From: Lachnospiraceae bacterium
Lineage (GTDB): Bacteria > Bacillota > Clostridia > Lachnospirales > Lachnospiraceae
Assembly (NCBI GenBank): GCA_024687205.1
Contig: JAILES010000004.1
Span: 84,099-148,098 of the forward strand
DNA length: 64,000 nt
Reading direction: 5' to 3'
Part shown: in pieces, positions 1-9,031 of the stretch
How positions within the stretch are numbered: position 1 is the first letter of the stretch
How the letters are laid out: the number at the start of each line of letters is the position of its first letter
Position numbers and translations under genes: made by a program
Notes under the pieces: model-generated
The model's input: only the letters and a program-made list of their open reading frames with translations
Databases searched by the model: none
What the model was told of the DNA's origin: nothing

Positions 1-294
1 GCCTCACCGGCAAAGAAGGCCGATTTTTACGAAATTGCAAAGCTTACTTTTGAAAAGGCAGATACCGAGACTTTCAGAGGATTGAAACTTGCCTTGAGAG
101 CGGCTGAATGCGGTGGCAGCATGCCCACGGTATTCAATGCGGCAAACGAAAGAGCTGTTGCTCTGTGCCTGGATAAAAAGATAAATTTTTATGAGATACC
201 CGACATAATAGAAAAATGCATGGACAGACATAAACTTATCGAAGACCCCGACGTTGAACAGATACTTGACGCCGAGAGAGAGGCATATGAATGA
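1..294 (+). CDS. dxr: 1-deoxy-D-xylulose 5-phosphate reductoisomerase, C-terminal part (partial)
   Basis: The frame is open from the first base and ends at TGA 292-294, giving the last 97 residues of DXR, the NADPH enzyme that makes 2-C-methylerythritol 4-phosphate in the MEP isoprenoid pathway. The family's C-terminal signatures are visible: a FEKADTETFRGL segment and then GGSMPTVFNAANERAVALCL, followed by the final helical domain. The 5' part and the catalytic residues lie outside the window. The stop overlaps the rseP start (ATGA), and dxr-rseP is a common bacterial pair. The identification is firm from the motifs, but only a fragment is visible. Confidence 0.93.
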   Translation, partial: ASPAKKADFYEIAKLTFEKADTETFRGLKLALRAAECGGSMPTVFNAANERAVALCLDKKINFYEIPDIIEKCMDRHKLIEDPDVEQILDAEREAYE

Positions 295-1370
295 ATTCAC
301 CGATACTTACGATAATATCTTTTCTCATAATCTTTACCATTGTGGTGGTAAGTCATGAGTTCGGGCATTTTCTTATAGCAAGACTCAACGGCATAAAAGT
401 CGTGGAATTCACCATAGGAATGGGGCCCGCACTTTTCAGGAAAAAAGGAAAGCATACCGAGTTTGTGATCAGGCTGCTTCCCTTTGGCGGAGCCTGTATT
501 TTTGAGGGGGAAGACGGAAATATCCGTGAAGCCGAGGTGGATGTTGCGGATGATACTGCAGGAAAGAATTTCAATGATGCTCCTGTATGGGGGCGTATTG
601 CCGCTGTACTTGCAGGGCCGGTTTTTAATATCATACTTGCATATCTTCTTTCGCTTTTTATGGTCTGGTTTTCCGGTGCGGATCTTCCTGTTGTGCGTTC
701 GATCATGGATGACTATCCCGCTCAGGAAGCAGGGCTTGAAGAAGGCGACGTGATCACTGCCATCAATCACAGAAAGGTATATGTCTGGCGTGAAGTAGTG
801 CTTAAGTCTTTTCTGAATCACGGCGAACAGCTGGAGATAGAATATGAAAGGGACGGACAGAAGTTTGCAACTGTACTGAATCCCAAATATGATGAGGTCG
901 ACCAGCGCTTTTACATAGGCTTCTCGGGGGGCAGCGATTATATAAAATGCAATAACCTGAAAGTATTTAAATACAGCGCAGTAGAAGTAAGATACTGGCT
1001 GCTTGCAACGGTGGACAGTATAAAATATATGTTCGGCGGACACGGTAAGCTGGACGATCTGGCCGGGCCGGTGGGAGTTGCCAACGTGATCGATGAGACC
1101 ATAGAGGAGACCATACCCTACGGTGCAATGACGGTGCTGCTTAATATGTTTAATATAGCAGTGTTACTCTCGGTCAATCTCGGTGTCGTGAATCTGCTTC
1201 CAATACCTGCTCTTGACGGAGGCAGGCTTCTGTTCCTTATCTTTGAGGCTGTCAGCGGCAGGAAGATACCGCCTGAAAAGGAGGGCTTCGTGCACATGAT
1301 AGGCTTCGTACTTCTTATGATACTTATGGTGGTGATATTGTTCAATGATATTACGAGATTCTTCAGGTGA
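291..1370 (+). CDS. rseP: RseP-type site-2 protease (M50 zinc metalloprotease)
   Basis: This 359-residue membrane protein is a regulated intramembrane protease of the RseP/RasP family, which cleaves anti-sigma factors and signal-peptide remnants inside the membrane. The zinc-binding HEFGH motif is at residues 22-26 in the first transmembrane segment. A central PDZ-like domain lies around residues 140-215, and the second metal-ligand motif PALDGG is near residue 308, followed by the last hydrophobic segment. Length and motif order are normal. The start overlaps the dxr stop by four bases, implying translational coupling. The substrate cannot be told from the sequence. Confidence 0.95.
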   Translation: MNSPILTIISFLIIFTIVVVSHEFGHFLIARLNGIKVVEFTIGMGPALFRKKGKHTEFVIRLLPFGGACIFEGEDGNIREAEVDVADDTAGKNFNDAPVWGRIAAVLAGPVFNIILAYLLSLFMVWFSGADLPVVRSIMDDYPAQEAGLEEGDVITAINHRKVYVWREVVLKSFLNHGEQLEIEYERDGQKFATVLNPKYDEVDQRFYIGFSGGSDYIKCNNLKVFKYSAVEVRYWLLATVDSIKYMFGGHGKLDDLAGPVGVANVIDETIEETIPYGAMTVLLNMFNIAVLLSVNLGVVNLLPIPALDGGRLLFLIFEAVSGRKIPPEKEGFVHMIGFVLLMILMVVILFNDITRFFR

Positions 1371-1374
1371 TAAA

Positions 1375-3699
1375 ATGGATATAGATAAGATTCTTGCTGA
1401 ATATGATGCCATGTTCGGAGTGAACAAGCCTTCCGAGATACTTTCATATCTGCTGCAGAAAGCTGATATGGCAAGGGACAGGCATGACGCTGCGGCATTG
1501 CTCATACTCCTTAACGAGACTATAGGTTTCTGCCGTGATGCATCGTTTAAGGAAGAAGGGCTGAGAGCATGCACAGAACTTGAGGAACTGCTCCATGATA
1601 TGGATATGGACGGAACGATAGAAGCGGCTACGACTTTTCTGAATCTCGGTAATGCCTACAGAGGTTTCGGCATGCATGAGGACTCGTATAAAAGATACAG
1701 TATCTGCGAGGAAATGTATGAGCGTATGCTGGTACCAGGAGATTTCCTGTTTTCGGGACTGTATAACAACAGAGGCCTTTTATACCAGGAGATGAAGGAA
1801 TGGGACAAGGCTATAGAGGAGTTCAATAAAGCGATTGAGATCGCTGATATATATCCCGAGCACAGAGTGGAATCTGCCACTTCAAGAGCCAATCTGGCAG
1901 CCGCCATGATCGAAGGCAAACCTGAGGCAAGACAGCAGGCCTCGGCCGTACTTAAGGAAGCCTGCGAGCGCTTTGAAGCGGAAGGCGGGGATGATTTTCA
2001 TTACAGCGCAGCTCTGTCGGCGCTGGGAAGCCTGTATTTCTATGAAGAAGATTTTGACAGGGCAGCGTCCTGTTTCAAAAAAGCCATGGATGAGCTATAT
2101 AAGGGGACGGGAGAGAGTGAGTCATACCTGAGGGTTAAAGAGAACTACGAGCTTGCGCTGCGAAGAAGAAAGGAAAAGAAGATCCTCAGCAAGACAGTAA
2201 AAAACGCAGAGGATTTTTATGAGAAATATCTCTATCCCGCAATCAAAGAAAAATGTCCGGGTGCGCTGGAGCGCGTGGCCATCGGTTATTCCGGAGAAGG
2301 CAGCGAGCATTTCGGCTATGATGATGAAGCATCAACGGATCATGATTTTGTAAAGGGCTGTGTGATATGGCTTACCGAAGAAACTGCCGCCTTATACGGA
2401 CCGGAACTCTCAAAGATCTATGATGACGCTTATGCGGCATGCTTCAAAGAAGAACCTGATCTGTCCCTTATGCGGCAGGGCGTGCTCCTTGTGGATGATT
2501 ATTTTGAACGTCTTACCTCACTTATGAATGTAAGTGAAAGATGCGAAAACGGCGGGCTGGACGAAGCGCTGTATGCGCTGGATGACGAACAGCTTGCCGG
2601 TATCGCTGCGTCAGTGAATGGACGCATCTTTATGGACAGTGACGGGACTCTCAGCCGTATCAGAAAATATTTCCTTGAAGAAATGCCGGAGGAATACAGG
2701 AGAAGAAAGCTTGCAACACTGCTGCATATTTTCTCCCAGGCGGGACAGTACAATTTCATGCGCTGTCTTAAGCGGGGGGATAAACTGACTGCAGGACTGT
2801 ATGAAGCAAGGGCGGCGGAGGCGGCGCTTAAGCTGGTACACTATCTGAACCGCAGGTATCCGCCTTATCTTAAATGGCTTAAAAGGAGCGCAAAGGATCT
2901 GGATAAAGCTGCGGTGGTCGTTGATCTGCTTGAGGCGGTATCGGATCTGGAAAGCAGCAGCGACAAGGCCATGACCTTTGATATCATAGCGGCCCATATA
3001 CTTGAAGAACTGAAAGACCAGGACCTGATAAATGATTATGACAAAGCCGATCCCTTTGCGGACCGATATGTGGCAGAGACCGCGGGACTCTCGGGAAAGC
3101 GAATGACCAAAGAAGAACTGATAGAAAGAATCGTTCTCGAAGAATGGAAACAGTTTGACAAGACCATAAACGAAGGCGGAAGGGCTGACTGCCAGGACAA
3201 CTGGGAGACTTTCTCGGTGATGAGAAAATCCCAGTATATGGTATGGGATGAAGGCTGCCTGCGATCGTTCTATAAAGACCTTACATCCGGAAGAAATCTG
3301 ATAACAGAGAAATACGGCAGGATGATGGAATCCACGGCACCGAAACGTTACGAAGAGATAAAAGATAATTTCCCTGTGCTCAGTGAGGAAAGGAAAGAGC
3401 TGCAGGAAGGCATTATAGCCGTGCAGGTCGGGATGATGGAAAACTTTGCGGCCAGATTTCCGAAGATGGCCGGAAACGCCAGAAAGATACACACATCAGA
3501 GGACAGTGAATATGAGACTTCTTACGAGACCTATCTCAGGGGAGAGATAAGCACCTATTCGGATGAGACACTTCTCGGATACGGACGGCTCCTTGCCTCC
3601 TATGCAAAAGACGGCAGGAACATAGCATACGAGATAATGAACAATACGGCTAAGCTGCTGGGATACAGGGATGTAGAGGACGCCGAAGCAAGGATATAA
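1375..3699 (+). CDS. TPR protein with DUF4037 and DUF4125 regions
   Basis: This 774-residue cytoplasmic protein has no signal peptide or membrane segment. I start it at ATG 1375, four bases after the rseP stop and preceded by AGGTGA; an ATG 30 bases upstream lies inside rseP. The N-terminal ~270 residues contain tetratricopeptide repeats, for example around NNRGLLYQEMKEWDKAIEEF. Next comes a segment with GYSGEGSEHFGYDDEASTDHD resembling the DUF4037 nucleotidyltransferase-like family. The C-terminal ~200 residues (EEWKQFDKTINEGGRADCQ, then MRKSQYMVW) match my memory of DUF4125. Function is unknown; TPRs suggest protein partners. It sits between rseP and rimP, where many Firmicutes carry ispG and polC. 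The domain calls are from recall. Confidence 0.75.
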   Translation: MDIDKILAEYDAMFGVNKPSEILSYLLQKADMARDRHDAAALLILLNETIGFCRDASFKEEGLRACTELEELLHDMDMDGTIEAATTFLNLGNAYRGFGMHEDSYKRYSICEEMYERMLVPGDFLFSGLYNNRGLLYQEMKEWDKAIEEFNKAIEIADIYPEHRVESATSRANLAAAMIEGKPEARQQASAVLKEACERFEAEGGDDFHYSAALSALGSLYFYEEDFDRAASCFKKAMDELYKGTGESESYLRVKENYELALRRRKEKKILSKTVKNAEDFYEKYLYPAIKEKCPGALERVAIGYSGEGSEHFGYDDEASTDHDFVKGCVIWLTEETAALYGPELSKIYDDAYAACFKEEPDLSLMRQGVLLVDDYFERLTSLMNVSERCENGGLDEALYALDDEQLAGIAASVNGRIFMDSDGTLSRIRKYFLEEMPEEYRRRKLATLLHIFSQAGQYNFMRCLKRGDKLTAGLYEARAAEAALKLVHYLNRRYPPYLKWLKRSAKDLDKAAVVVDLLEAVSDLESSSDKAMTFDIIAAHILEELKDQDLINDYDKADPFADRYVAETAGLSGKRMTKEELIERIVLEEWKQFDKTINEGGRADCQDNWETFSVMRKSQYMVWDEGCLRSFYKDLTSGRNLITEKYGRMMESTAPKRYEEIKDNFPVLSEERKELQEGIIAVQVGMMENFAARFPKMAGNARKIHTSEDSEYETSYETYLRGEISTYSDETLLGYGRLLASYAKDGRNIAYEIMNNTAKLLGYRDVEDAEARI

Positions 3700-3709
3700 G
3701 GAGGAACTT

Positions 3710-4174
3710 ATGGCAGGAAAGAAAGAATACGAAGAAAAAACCAGAAAGCTGCTGGAGCCTGTAGCGGAAGAGAACGGCGTCAGAATATACGATGTCGAGT
3801 ATGTGAAGGAAGGAAAAGACTACTATCTCCGCTGTTTTATAGACAAGGACGGCGGCGTGAATATTCAGGACTGTGAAAATGTAAGCCGCGCTCTTTCGGC
3901 AAAGCTTGATGAAAATGACTTCATAAGCGATGCATACATCCTTGAGGTCAGCAGTCCGGGCCTCGGAAGGCAGCTGAAAAAGGATTCGCATCTGGAATAT
4001 TCCATAGGAGAGGATGTGGATATCAAGCTTTATGAAGCTCTGGACGGGGTTAAGGAATTCACGGGCAGATTAAAGTCTTTTGATAAGGATGTCATCACGA
4101 TAGAAGTTGATGACGGTGAAAAAAACATTTCAAGAAAATCAATTGCTTCCGTGTACCAGCACGTGGAGTTCTAG
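3710..4174 (+). CDS. rimP: Ribosome maturation factor RimP
   Basis: This 154-residue protein is RimP, a factor for late 30S subunit maturation. The N-terminal domain carries IYDVEYVKEG and the family hallmark VSSPGLGRQL near residues 80-90, and the C-terminal SH3-like domain begins around ITIEVDDG. AGGAGG lies just upstream of the ATG, ten bases after the previous stop. In most bacteria rimP is followed by nusA. Here a new promoter and an unrelated signalling operon follow, so the usual rimP-nusA-infB cluster is broken at this point. Confidence 0.93.
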   Translation: MAGKKEYEEKTRKLLEPVAEENGVRIYDVEYVKEGKDYYLRCFIDKDGGVNIQDCENVSRALSAKLDENDFISDAYILEVSSPGLGRQLKKDSHLEYSIGEDVDIKLYEALDGVKEFTGRLKSFDKDVITIEVDDGEKNISRKSIASVYQHVEF

Positions 4175-4197
4175 ACATAAGTCCGATAACATAAATC

Positions 4198-4227
4198 TTG
4201 ACAAGTAAGGCTTAAAACGGATAAAAT
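4198..4227 (+). promoter_or_regulatory. Sigma-A type promoter for the GGDEF/STAS/PP2C operon
   Basis: A perfect -35 TTGACA (4198-4203) and a -10 TAAAAT (4222-4227) are separated by 18 bases. They lie in the short gap between rimP and the GGDEF gene, 38 bases before its start. This is the only strong promoter-like match I see in the gap, so the signalling genes downstream are probably transcribed separately from rimP. Confidence 0.6.
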
Positions 4228-4264
4228 GGTAACGATAACGATATCATAGGAAAAGTGGGGTTAT

Positions 4265-5488
4265 ATGGATTATAAAGCGCTTGTACTCGATACCATGAGG
4301 GGGAAGATCGGAGAGTATCTCGTTACAGATATGGACGGTGAGATATTATTCCGAAACAATGTTGAGAGATTCACGGACAAACAGTGGAAAGCATGGGCAG
4401 AGTTTCATCTCGGAACACCCTCCGCAATCAAAAAAGAAATAGTTTGGGAAATATCCGACCGGAGAAGCCAGTCGTATTTTCGCGTGCTCTCGGTTCCGAC
4501 GGAATCGGAAGGAAAGCGGCTGCTGGTGCATCATATCTATAATACCAGTGATTATGCCAATCTGCTGAGGGAAGTATCGGGTTATTCCAAGGAATGGCGG
4601 GAACTCAGTAAAATGCAGACAGCAGTGCTGGAGCGTCTTTCCGGTGATTACAACGACTGCATGGTCGTTATCATGGAATCCCTTGATATAGACAGTGCCG
4701 TGCTCTTTATAGAACGCGAGAGATATATAGAACAATATGTGATGGCCAAGGATGATGAGGTACCCACACTTTCGAGAGTTGATAAGGAGAAGTGGCCTTC
4801 AGGCAAAAAAGGAAGCCGCAGATTCCTCAACGGTTTCGGAACTCAGGGCTTCATCTGCTATGTGAGTGAGAAGACCGTTAACGGTACACGTTACGCACTC
4901 TTCTTAAACGATGATGATACCGAAAGCGAAGAGCCTTTCCAGATGCAGTATAACGTGATCCGTCTCTTTATTGAAAACTGCATCATGCGTGAGCAGATAG
5001 TATATGAGAGCGAACATGACCAGCTTACCGGTCTGTATAATAAAGGCAAGTATCTCTCCATGATGGAAGACTTCTTCCCGAACTGTGAAAGACTTGCGAT
5101 ATACAACATGGACGTGAACTATCTTAAGAGGACCAATGATACTTACGGTCATGAAGCCGGCGATGCTCTGATAGTCAAGGCTGCAAAGAGCCTGCTGATG
5201 GTAGAGAGGGATAAGCTCAGAGGCTTCAGGATGGGCGGTGACGAGTTTATGCTGATCGGCTGGGATCTCAGTGAAGAAGAGGCCGAAAAGATCCGCGGTG
5301 AATGGAAAGAAGCCCTGGAAGAACTGAACAGGAATCCCGAAGAGATAGAATGCGTGATAGCCTGTGGGCTTGCTTACGGAGAAAATGATTTTGACCTCAA
5401 GGAACTGCTTAAAGTAGCTGATGAGCGTATGTATGAGAACAAAGTTGAGATAAAAAAAGCGCGCGGTGATGACCCGAACGCAAGATAA
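4265..5488 (+). CDS. Diguanylate cyclase (GGDEF domain) with an unassigned N-terminal sensor region
   Basis: This 407-residue protein has no predicted membrane segment. The C-terminal half is a GGDEF domain that makes c-di-GMP: it begins with HDQLTGLYNKGKYL, has the NDTYGHEAGDAL helix, and carries an intact GGDEF at residues 324-328. The inhibitory RxxD site expected five residues upstream reads RDKL, so product inhibition through a canonical I-site is unlikely. The N-terminal ~240 residues are unassigned and could be a PAS/GAF-like sensor. It is the first gene after the promoter and is followed after 20 bases by a STAS protein, which suggests that c-di-GMP signalling is linked to the partner-switching genes downstream. 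Confidence 0.88.
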   Translation: MDYKALVLDTMRGKIGEYLVTDMDGEILFRNNVERFTDKQWKAWAEFHLGTPSAIKKEIVWEISDRRSQSYFRVLSVPTESEGKRLLVHHIYNTSDYANLLREVSGYSKEWRELSKMQTAVLERLSGDYNDCMVVIMESLDIDSAVLFIERERYIEQYVMAKDDEVPTLSRVDKEKWPSGKKGSRRFLNGFGTQGFICYVSEKTVNGTRYALFLNDDDTESEEPFQMQYNVIRLFIENCIMREQIVYESEHDQLTGLYNKGKYLSMMEDFFPNCERLAIYNMDVNYLKRTNDTYGHEAGDALIVKAAKSLLMVERDKLRGFRMGGDEFMLIGWDLSEEEAEKIRGEWKEALEELNRNPEEIECVIACGLAYGENDFDLKELLKVADERMYENKVEIKKARGDDPNAR

Positions 5489-5508
5489 TAAAGAAAAGAG
5501 GGAAGAGT

Positions 5509-5808
5509 ATGACTATCAACACTAAGCAGGAAGGTTCCAAGATGACCATTACACTTGAGGGACGGCTTGACACCCTGACTGCTCCCGAACTTGAGGAAGT
5601 TATCAAAGAGCAGCTTCACGGCATTACCGATCTGGTATTTGATCTGAAAGATATAGCCTATGTTTCCTCGGCCGGGCTGCGTGTGCTGCTGGCTGCCCAG
5701 AAAGTGATGAACCGTCAGGGCAACATGGTTATACGTAATGCTAACGAAGACGTAATGGAGATCTTTGACGTAACGGGCTTTGTGGATATACTGAACATAG
5801 AGTCATAG
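5509..5808 (+). CDS. STAS-domain anti-sigma factor antagonist (SpoIIAA/RsbV-like)
   Basis: This single-domain protein of 99 residues has the STAS fold: a beta-strand start (MTITLEGRLDTLTAPEL) and the phosphorylation loop YVSSAGLRVLL. By analogy with SpoIIAA the phosphorylated serine would be Ser54, next to AGL. Such proteins bind RsbW/SpoIIAB-type kinases when unphosphorylated and release the kinase's target. Both a candidate kinase (11137) and a candidate phosphatase (9032) lie in the same operon. No sigma factor gene is present in the window, so the regulated target may be something else. Confidence 0.9.
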   Translation: MTINTKQEGSKMTITLEGRLDTLTAPELEEVIKEQLHGITDLVFDLKDIAYVSSAGLRVLLAAQKVMNRQGNMVIRNANEDVMEIFDVTGFVDILNIES

Positions 5809-5837
5809 ATCATTTCGACAATATCAGGGGGGAACTT

Positions 5838-7220
5838 ATGAAAAACGATGACATGCTCCTGTTGTCGCGCACTGCCGATCGTATGAAAGCCGGTGCGGGA
5901 GCTGATGTTATTGTTCTCCATATCAATCATTGTATGGAGAATTCTTTTGAATTCAGCAGGATACTCGGAAAAGTCTTTAAGAAAGTTGTTTTCATCGGCG
6001 CACCTTACAACGAAAGGACTGTGCCTGTTGAAGACAGCTTTGTGGGTTATTATGCCCATACCGAAGACGGCCAGAAAGCCATCTACCGGGGTAAAGAAAA
6101 AACACGCGAGGTAGAGGGCAGCTTTATAGAGGTGGTAAGAGCCCTTGTTGAAGAATCCGTTAAGCTTGATATCTATCCGGCCCTCGAAGAAGGAGCGAAA
6201 CTCCTTGTCATAGAAGACGGCGGATATCATTATCAGGCCTTCCGTGATCTTTTTGACAAATATCCGCGTTTAAAGAGTGATACCCTCGGAGCGGTTGAGC
6301 AGACCACTTCAGGGACCGTACGCGGATACAATCTGGGCAGGGAAAAGGATTACGCATATCCGCATTTGAGCGTTGCGAGATCCGATATAAAAATGAATGT
6401 AGAATCACGTTTCATAGCCGAACGTGTTATAGAGGAACTCAGTTCTTTCCTTTACGGTATCAATACTTTTCTCGATTTTCATAAAGTGCTGCTTATCGGC
6501 TACGGTGTCATAGGAAGGCGTATCGCCCAGGTCCTTACCGAACGCCCGGTCAAGCTTATGGTATGTGAGAAGAATCCTTATATCTTCGGACTTGCCGCGG
6601 GTGAAGGTATGGAAGCTTATGAGACCACGGAACCCGAGTGCTTTAACGCGGATACCATAGTTCTCGGTAATACGGGCTGTGCATCCTTTGACGAAAAGAT
6701 GCTCGTGGATTTCATGAAGAGCAAATCACATAAGCTTTATCTGGCCAGCAGTTCTTCCCAGGATGAGGAATTCTGGATCTTCCTTTCAATGCTCAGGGGA
6801 GATATACCTTTCCCCGCAAATGTTGAATTGAAAGATCATTTTGAATATACGGGTGTGGACGAATATGTTTTTGAGTACACCGAAGGCGGAGATAAGCGGG
6901 AGAAGAAGGTATATCTTATAGCCAAAGGTCTTCCGGTCAACTTCTTCAGACCCGACGTCATCAGCCTTACCAACTGCATGATAGACCTGATATTTACCGA
7001 AATACTGATGCTTGGCAAATGGCTGTGCGAGAACAGGGATGCTAAGAAAAAACTCTATCTTCTCGGTGTAAATGAGGAGATCAGTACTTATTGCTGTGAA
7101 AAAGATCTCTTCAGAGACTGGCTGGAAGTATACGGCTTTTCTTATGAAGAGGATATGGCCAGACTTATGGATGCCCATCCGATGAGCAAGAAATTACGTG
7201 CTTATATGCTGGAGGACTGA
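5838..7220 (+). CDS. Adenosylhomocysteinase-like NAD-binding protein
   Basis: This 460-residue soluble protein is preceded by a strong AGGGGGGAA ribosome site. The centre holds a Rossmann dinucleotide-binding motif, VLLIGYGVIGRRIAQVL, followed by ADTIVLGNTGCASFD, arranged as in S-adenosylhomocysteine hydrolase. Upstream, IEDGGYHYQAF and GAVEQTTSGTVRG resemble the TEETT-type substrate segment of that family. It is too divergent to be called a true adenosylhomocysteinase. Its position between a STAS gene and a MATE/kinase fusion suggests a role in the signalling module, perhaps as a ligand or NAD sensor; that is inference. Confidence 0.6.
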   Translation: MKNDDMLLLSRTADRMKAGAGADVIVLHINHCMENSFEFSRILGKVFKKVVFIGAPYNERTVPVEDSFVGYYAHTEDGQKAIYRGKEKTREVEGSFIEVVRALVEESVKLDIYPALEEGAKLLVIEDGGYHYQAFRDLFDKYPRLKSDTLGAVEQTTSGTVRGYNLGREKDYAYPHLSVARSDIKMNVESRFIAERVIEELSSFLYGINTFLDFHKVLLIGYGVIGRRIAQVLTERPVKLMVCEKNPYIFGLAAGEGMEAYETTEPECFNADTIVLGNTGCASFDEKMLVDFMKSKSHKLYLASSSSQDEEFWIFLSMLRGDIPFPANVELKDHFEYTGVDEYVFEYTEGGDKREKKVYLIAKGLPVNFFRPDVISLTNCMIDLIFTEILMLGKWLCENRDAKKKLYLLGVNEEISTYCCEKDLFRDWLEVYGFSYEEDMARLMDAHPMSKKLRAYMLED

Positions 7221-7225
7221 CGGGA

Positions 7226-9019
7226 ATGCAGGAACAGACTGCTTTGGAAAACCGGATAGTAAGGGATACCTTCATGAAGTTTTTTTTCCCGACAGTGGCA
7301 AGTTCCATTACGCTGTCGGTCATTTCGATGACGGATCTGATCATAGCCGGAAACCTTGTGGGAGATACCGGCTTGTCTGCTATCAGCCTCGGACTGCCTA
7401 TAGTGATCTTTGCCCAGATAGTATATGCTCTGTTCGGTATGGGAGGCGCTATCTTCCTTGCAGTTCATATGGGGCGCGGCGACAGGGAATACTGCAGCAG
7501 GATATTTACCGTATCCATGCTGTCTTCTCTCGTTATAGGATTGCTGGCGGCTGTTTTCGGAACGCTGTTTCTGGGAAGCCTCGTAAGGATACTCGGAGCA
7601 ACCGATGTGGCAACCGCGGGATCTGCGGAAGCTTATATCGGAGTTCTCTTCCTTGGGCTGCCTTTTCTTATCCTCTCGCCGGTGATGGTGACCTACTTAA
7701 GGAATGATAACGAACAGAAATATGCGATGTTCTGTGTTGTGACTGCGGGACTTTCAAATATCGTATTTTCCGTCGGGCTTGTACTCGCCTTTGATATGGG
7801 CTGCGCCGGCATAGCGGCAGGTACGGTCCTGGCTGAGGCGCTTTGCTGTGTCTTGGCTGCGATCAAGCTGTTTTCTAAAAATAGAATGTTCGGACTGGTG
7901 AAGCTTCCGGCAGGCAAAGAAACTCTGAGGCTGAATCTTAATATCGTTAAATTCGGCATTACGCTTGCGGTAATATTTGCATCGCAGATATTGCTTACCA
8001 TAGTCGTTAACCATGCGCTGGGAAGATACGGCGGCATCGAAGGCATAGCTATCTATGCCGTGATCAAGTATCTTATAAATTTCCTCTTTGCGCTGTTTGA
8101 CGGTGTAACGGGATCGATACAGCCGATGCTTGGTATCTACTATGGTGAGAAAGAAGAAGAAAACGTGCGCAGGACCGCAAAGATAGGTGCCATTGTAATG
8201 TTTGTGATCTCTGTTACGATGGGAGTGCTGATGTTTGCCTTCGGACCGTTACTCTGTGCGCTTTTCCATATCACCGGAGAAGTGCTTACGAAAGAGACTT
8301 TATATGCACTCAGAGTGCTTTCGATATACTGTCCGCTTATGGCGCTTACAACTTTCTTAAATGCTTTTTACAGATGCACAGGCAGGACAAAGGCGGCTTT
8401 TGTAATAAGCATACTGGACAACCTTGTTTTCCCTGTGACTCTGGTACTTTTACTTTCAGCTAACTTCCAGCTGCGCGGAGTATGGTACGGTCTGCTGGCT
8501 GCGTCGGCGGCTACTAATACCTGCATACTGCTGTACTGCCTTATCTCGCGTAAAGGATTCCTTATGCTTGACAAGAAGGAATTTGAAAGGGCCGAAGGAG
8601 GCTTCCGCAAGATACTTCCTGCAAAGAAGGAGAATCTGCCCGAACTATTAAGCGAGGTGGAAATGTACTGCGATGAAGCCGGTATAGGTCCCAAGCAGGC
8701 ATATTACATCACGCTGGTAATCGAAGAACTTGTCGTTAACGTTGTAAATATGGCAGGCGAACACAGGGGCTTTGATTATGCGGATATCATGATAGCAAGA
8801 GAAGGCGGCAAATCCAGGCTGAGGATCAGAGACAACCTGACACAGTTTGACCCTACTAAAGAAGTCGGGGATATGGAGGATGTGCGCAGCGGACTGATGG
8901 ACGATGAAAAAGAAAAGAATACGGTAAATGAGCTTGGTATAGGAATAGTTAAAAAGATAGCTTCGGAATACAGTTACAGAAGAACGATAGGTTATAACAA
9001 TTTCATGGTCGTGTTGTAG
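7226..9019 (+). CDS. MATE-family transporter fused to an RsbW-like HATPase domain
   Basis: This protein of 597 residues has two parts. Residues 1-~455 are a polytopic MATE/MOP-type multidrug exporter with about twelve hydrophobic segments. The last ~140 residues are a histidine-kinase-like ATPase of the RsbW/SpoIIAB class, with an N-box (VIEELVVNVVNMA), a FDPTKE segment and a G-box (ELGIGIVKKIA). GGAGG ten bases before the ATG supports the start. A transporter joined to an anti-sigma-kinase-type domain is unusual. In this operon it could let the STAS protein or its phosphorylation state control export, or let transport report to the switch. Both ideas are inference; the fusion itself is plain in the sequence. 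Confidence 0.85.
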   Translation: MQEQTALENRIVRDTFMKFFFPTVASSITLSVISMTDLIIAGNLVGDTGLSAISLGLPIVIFAQIVYALFGMGGAIFLAVHMGRGDREYCSRIFTVSMLSSLVIGLLAAVFGTLFLGSLVRILGATDVATAGSAEAYIGVLFLGLPFLILSPVMVTYLRNDNEQKYAMFCVVTAGLSNIVFSVGLVLAFDMGCAGIAAGTVLAEALCCVLAAIKLFSKNRMFGLVKLPAGKETLRLNLNIVKFGITLAVIFASQILLTIVVNHALGRYGGIEGIAIYAVIKYLINFLFALFDGVTGSIQPMLGIYYGEKEEENVRRTAKIGAIVMFVISVTMGVLMFAFGPLLCALFHITGEVLTKETLYALRVLSIYCPLMALTTFLNAFYRCTGRTKAAFVISILDNLVFPVTLVLLLSANFQLRGVWYGLLAASAATNTCILLYCLISRKGFLMLDKKEFERAEGGFRKILPAKKENLPELLSEVEMYCDEAGIGPKQAYYITLVIEELVVNVVNMAGEHRGFDYADIMIAREGGKSRLRIRDNLTQFDPTKEVGDMEDVRSGLMDDEKEKNTVNELGIGIVKKIASEYSYRRTIGYNNFMVVL

Positions 9020-9031
9020 GAGGACGAGTTG

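Noticed and set aside
2611..3492. Reverse-strand frame of 293 codons opposite the TPR/DUF4125 gene
   Set aside because: It lies wholly opposite a well-supported gene and lacks a recognisable domain or ribosome site.
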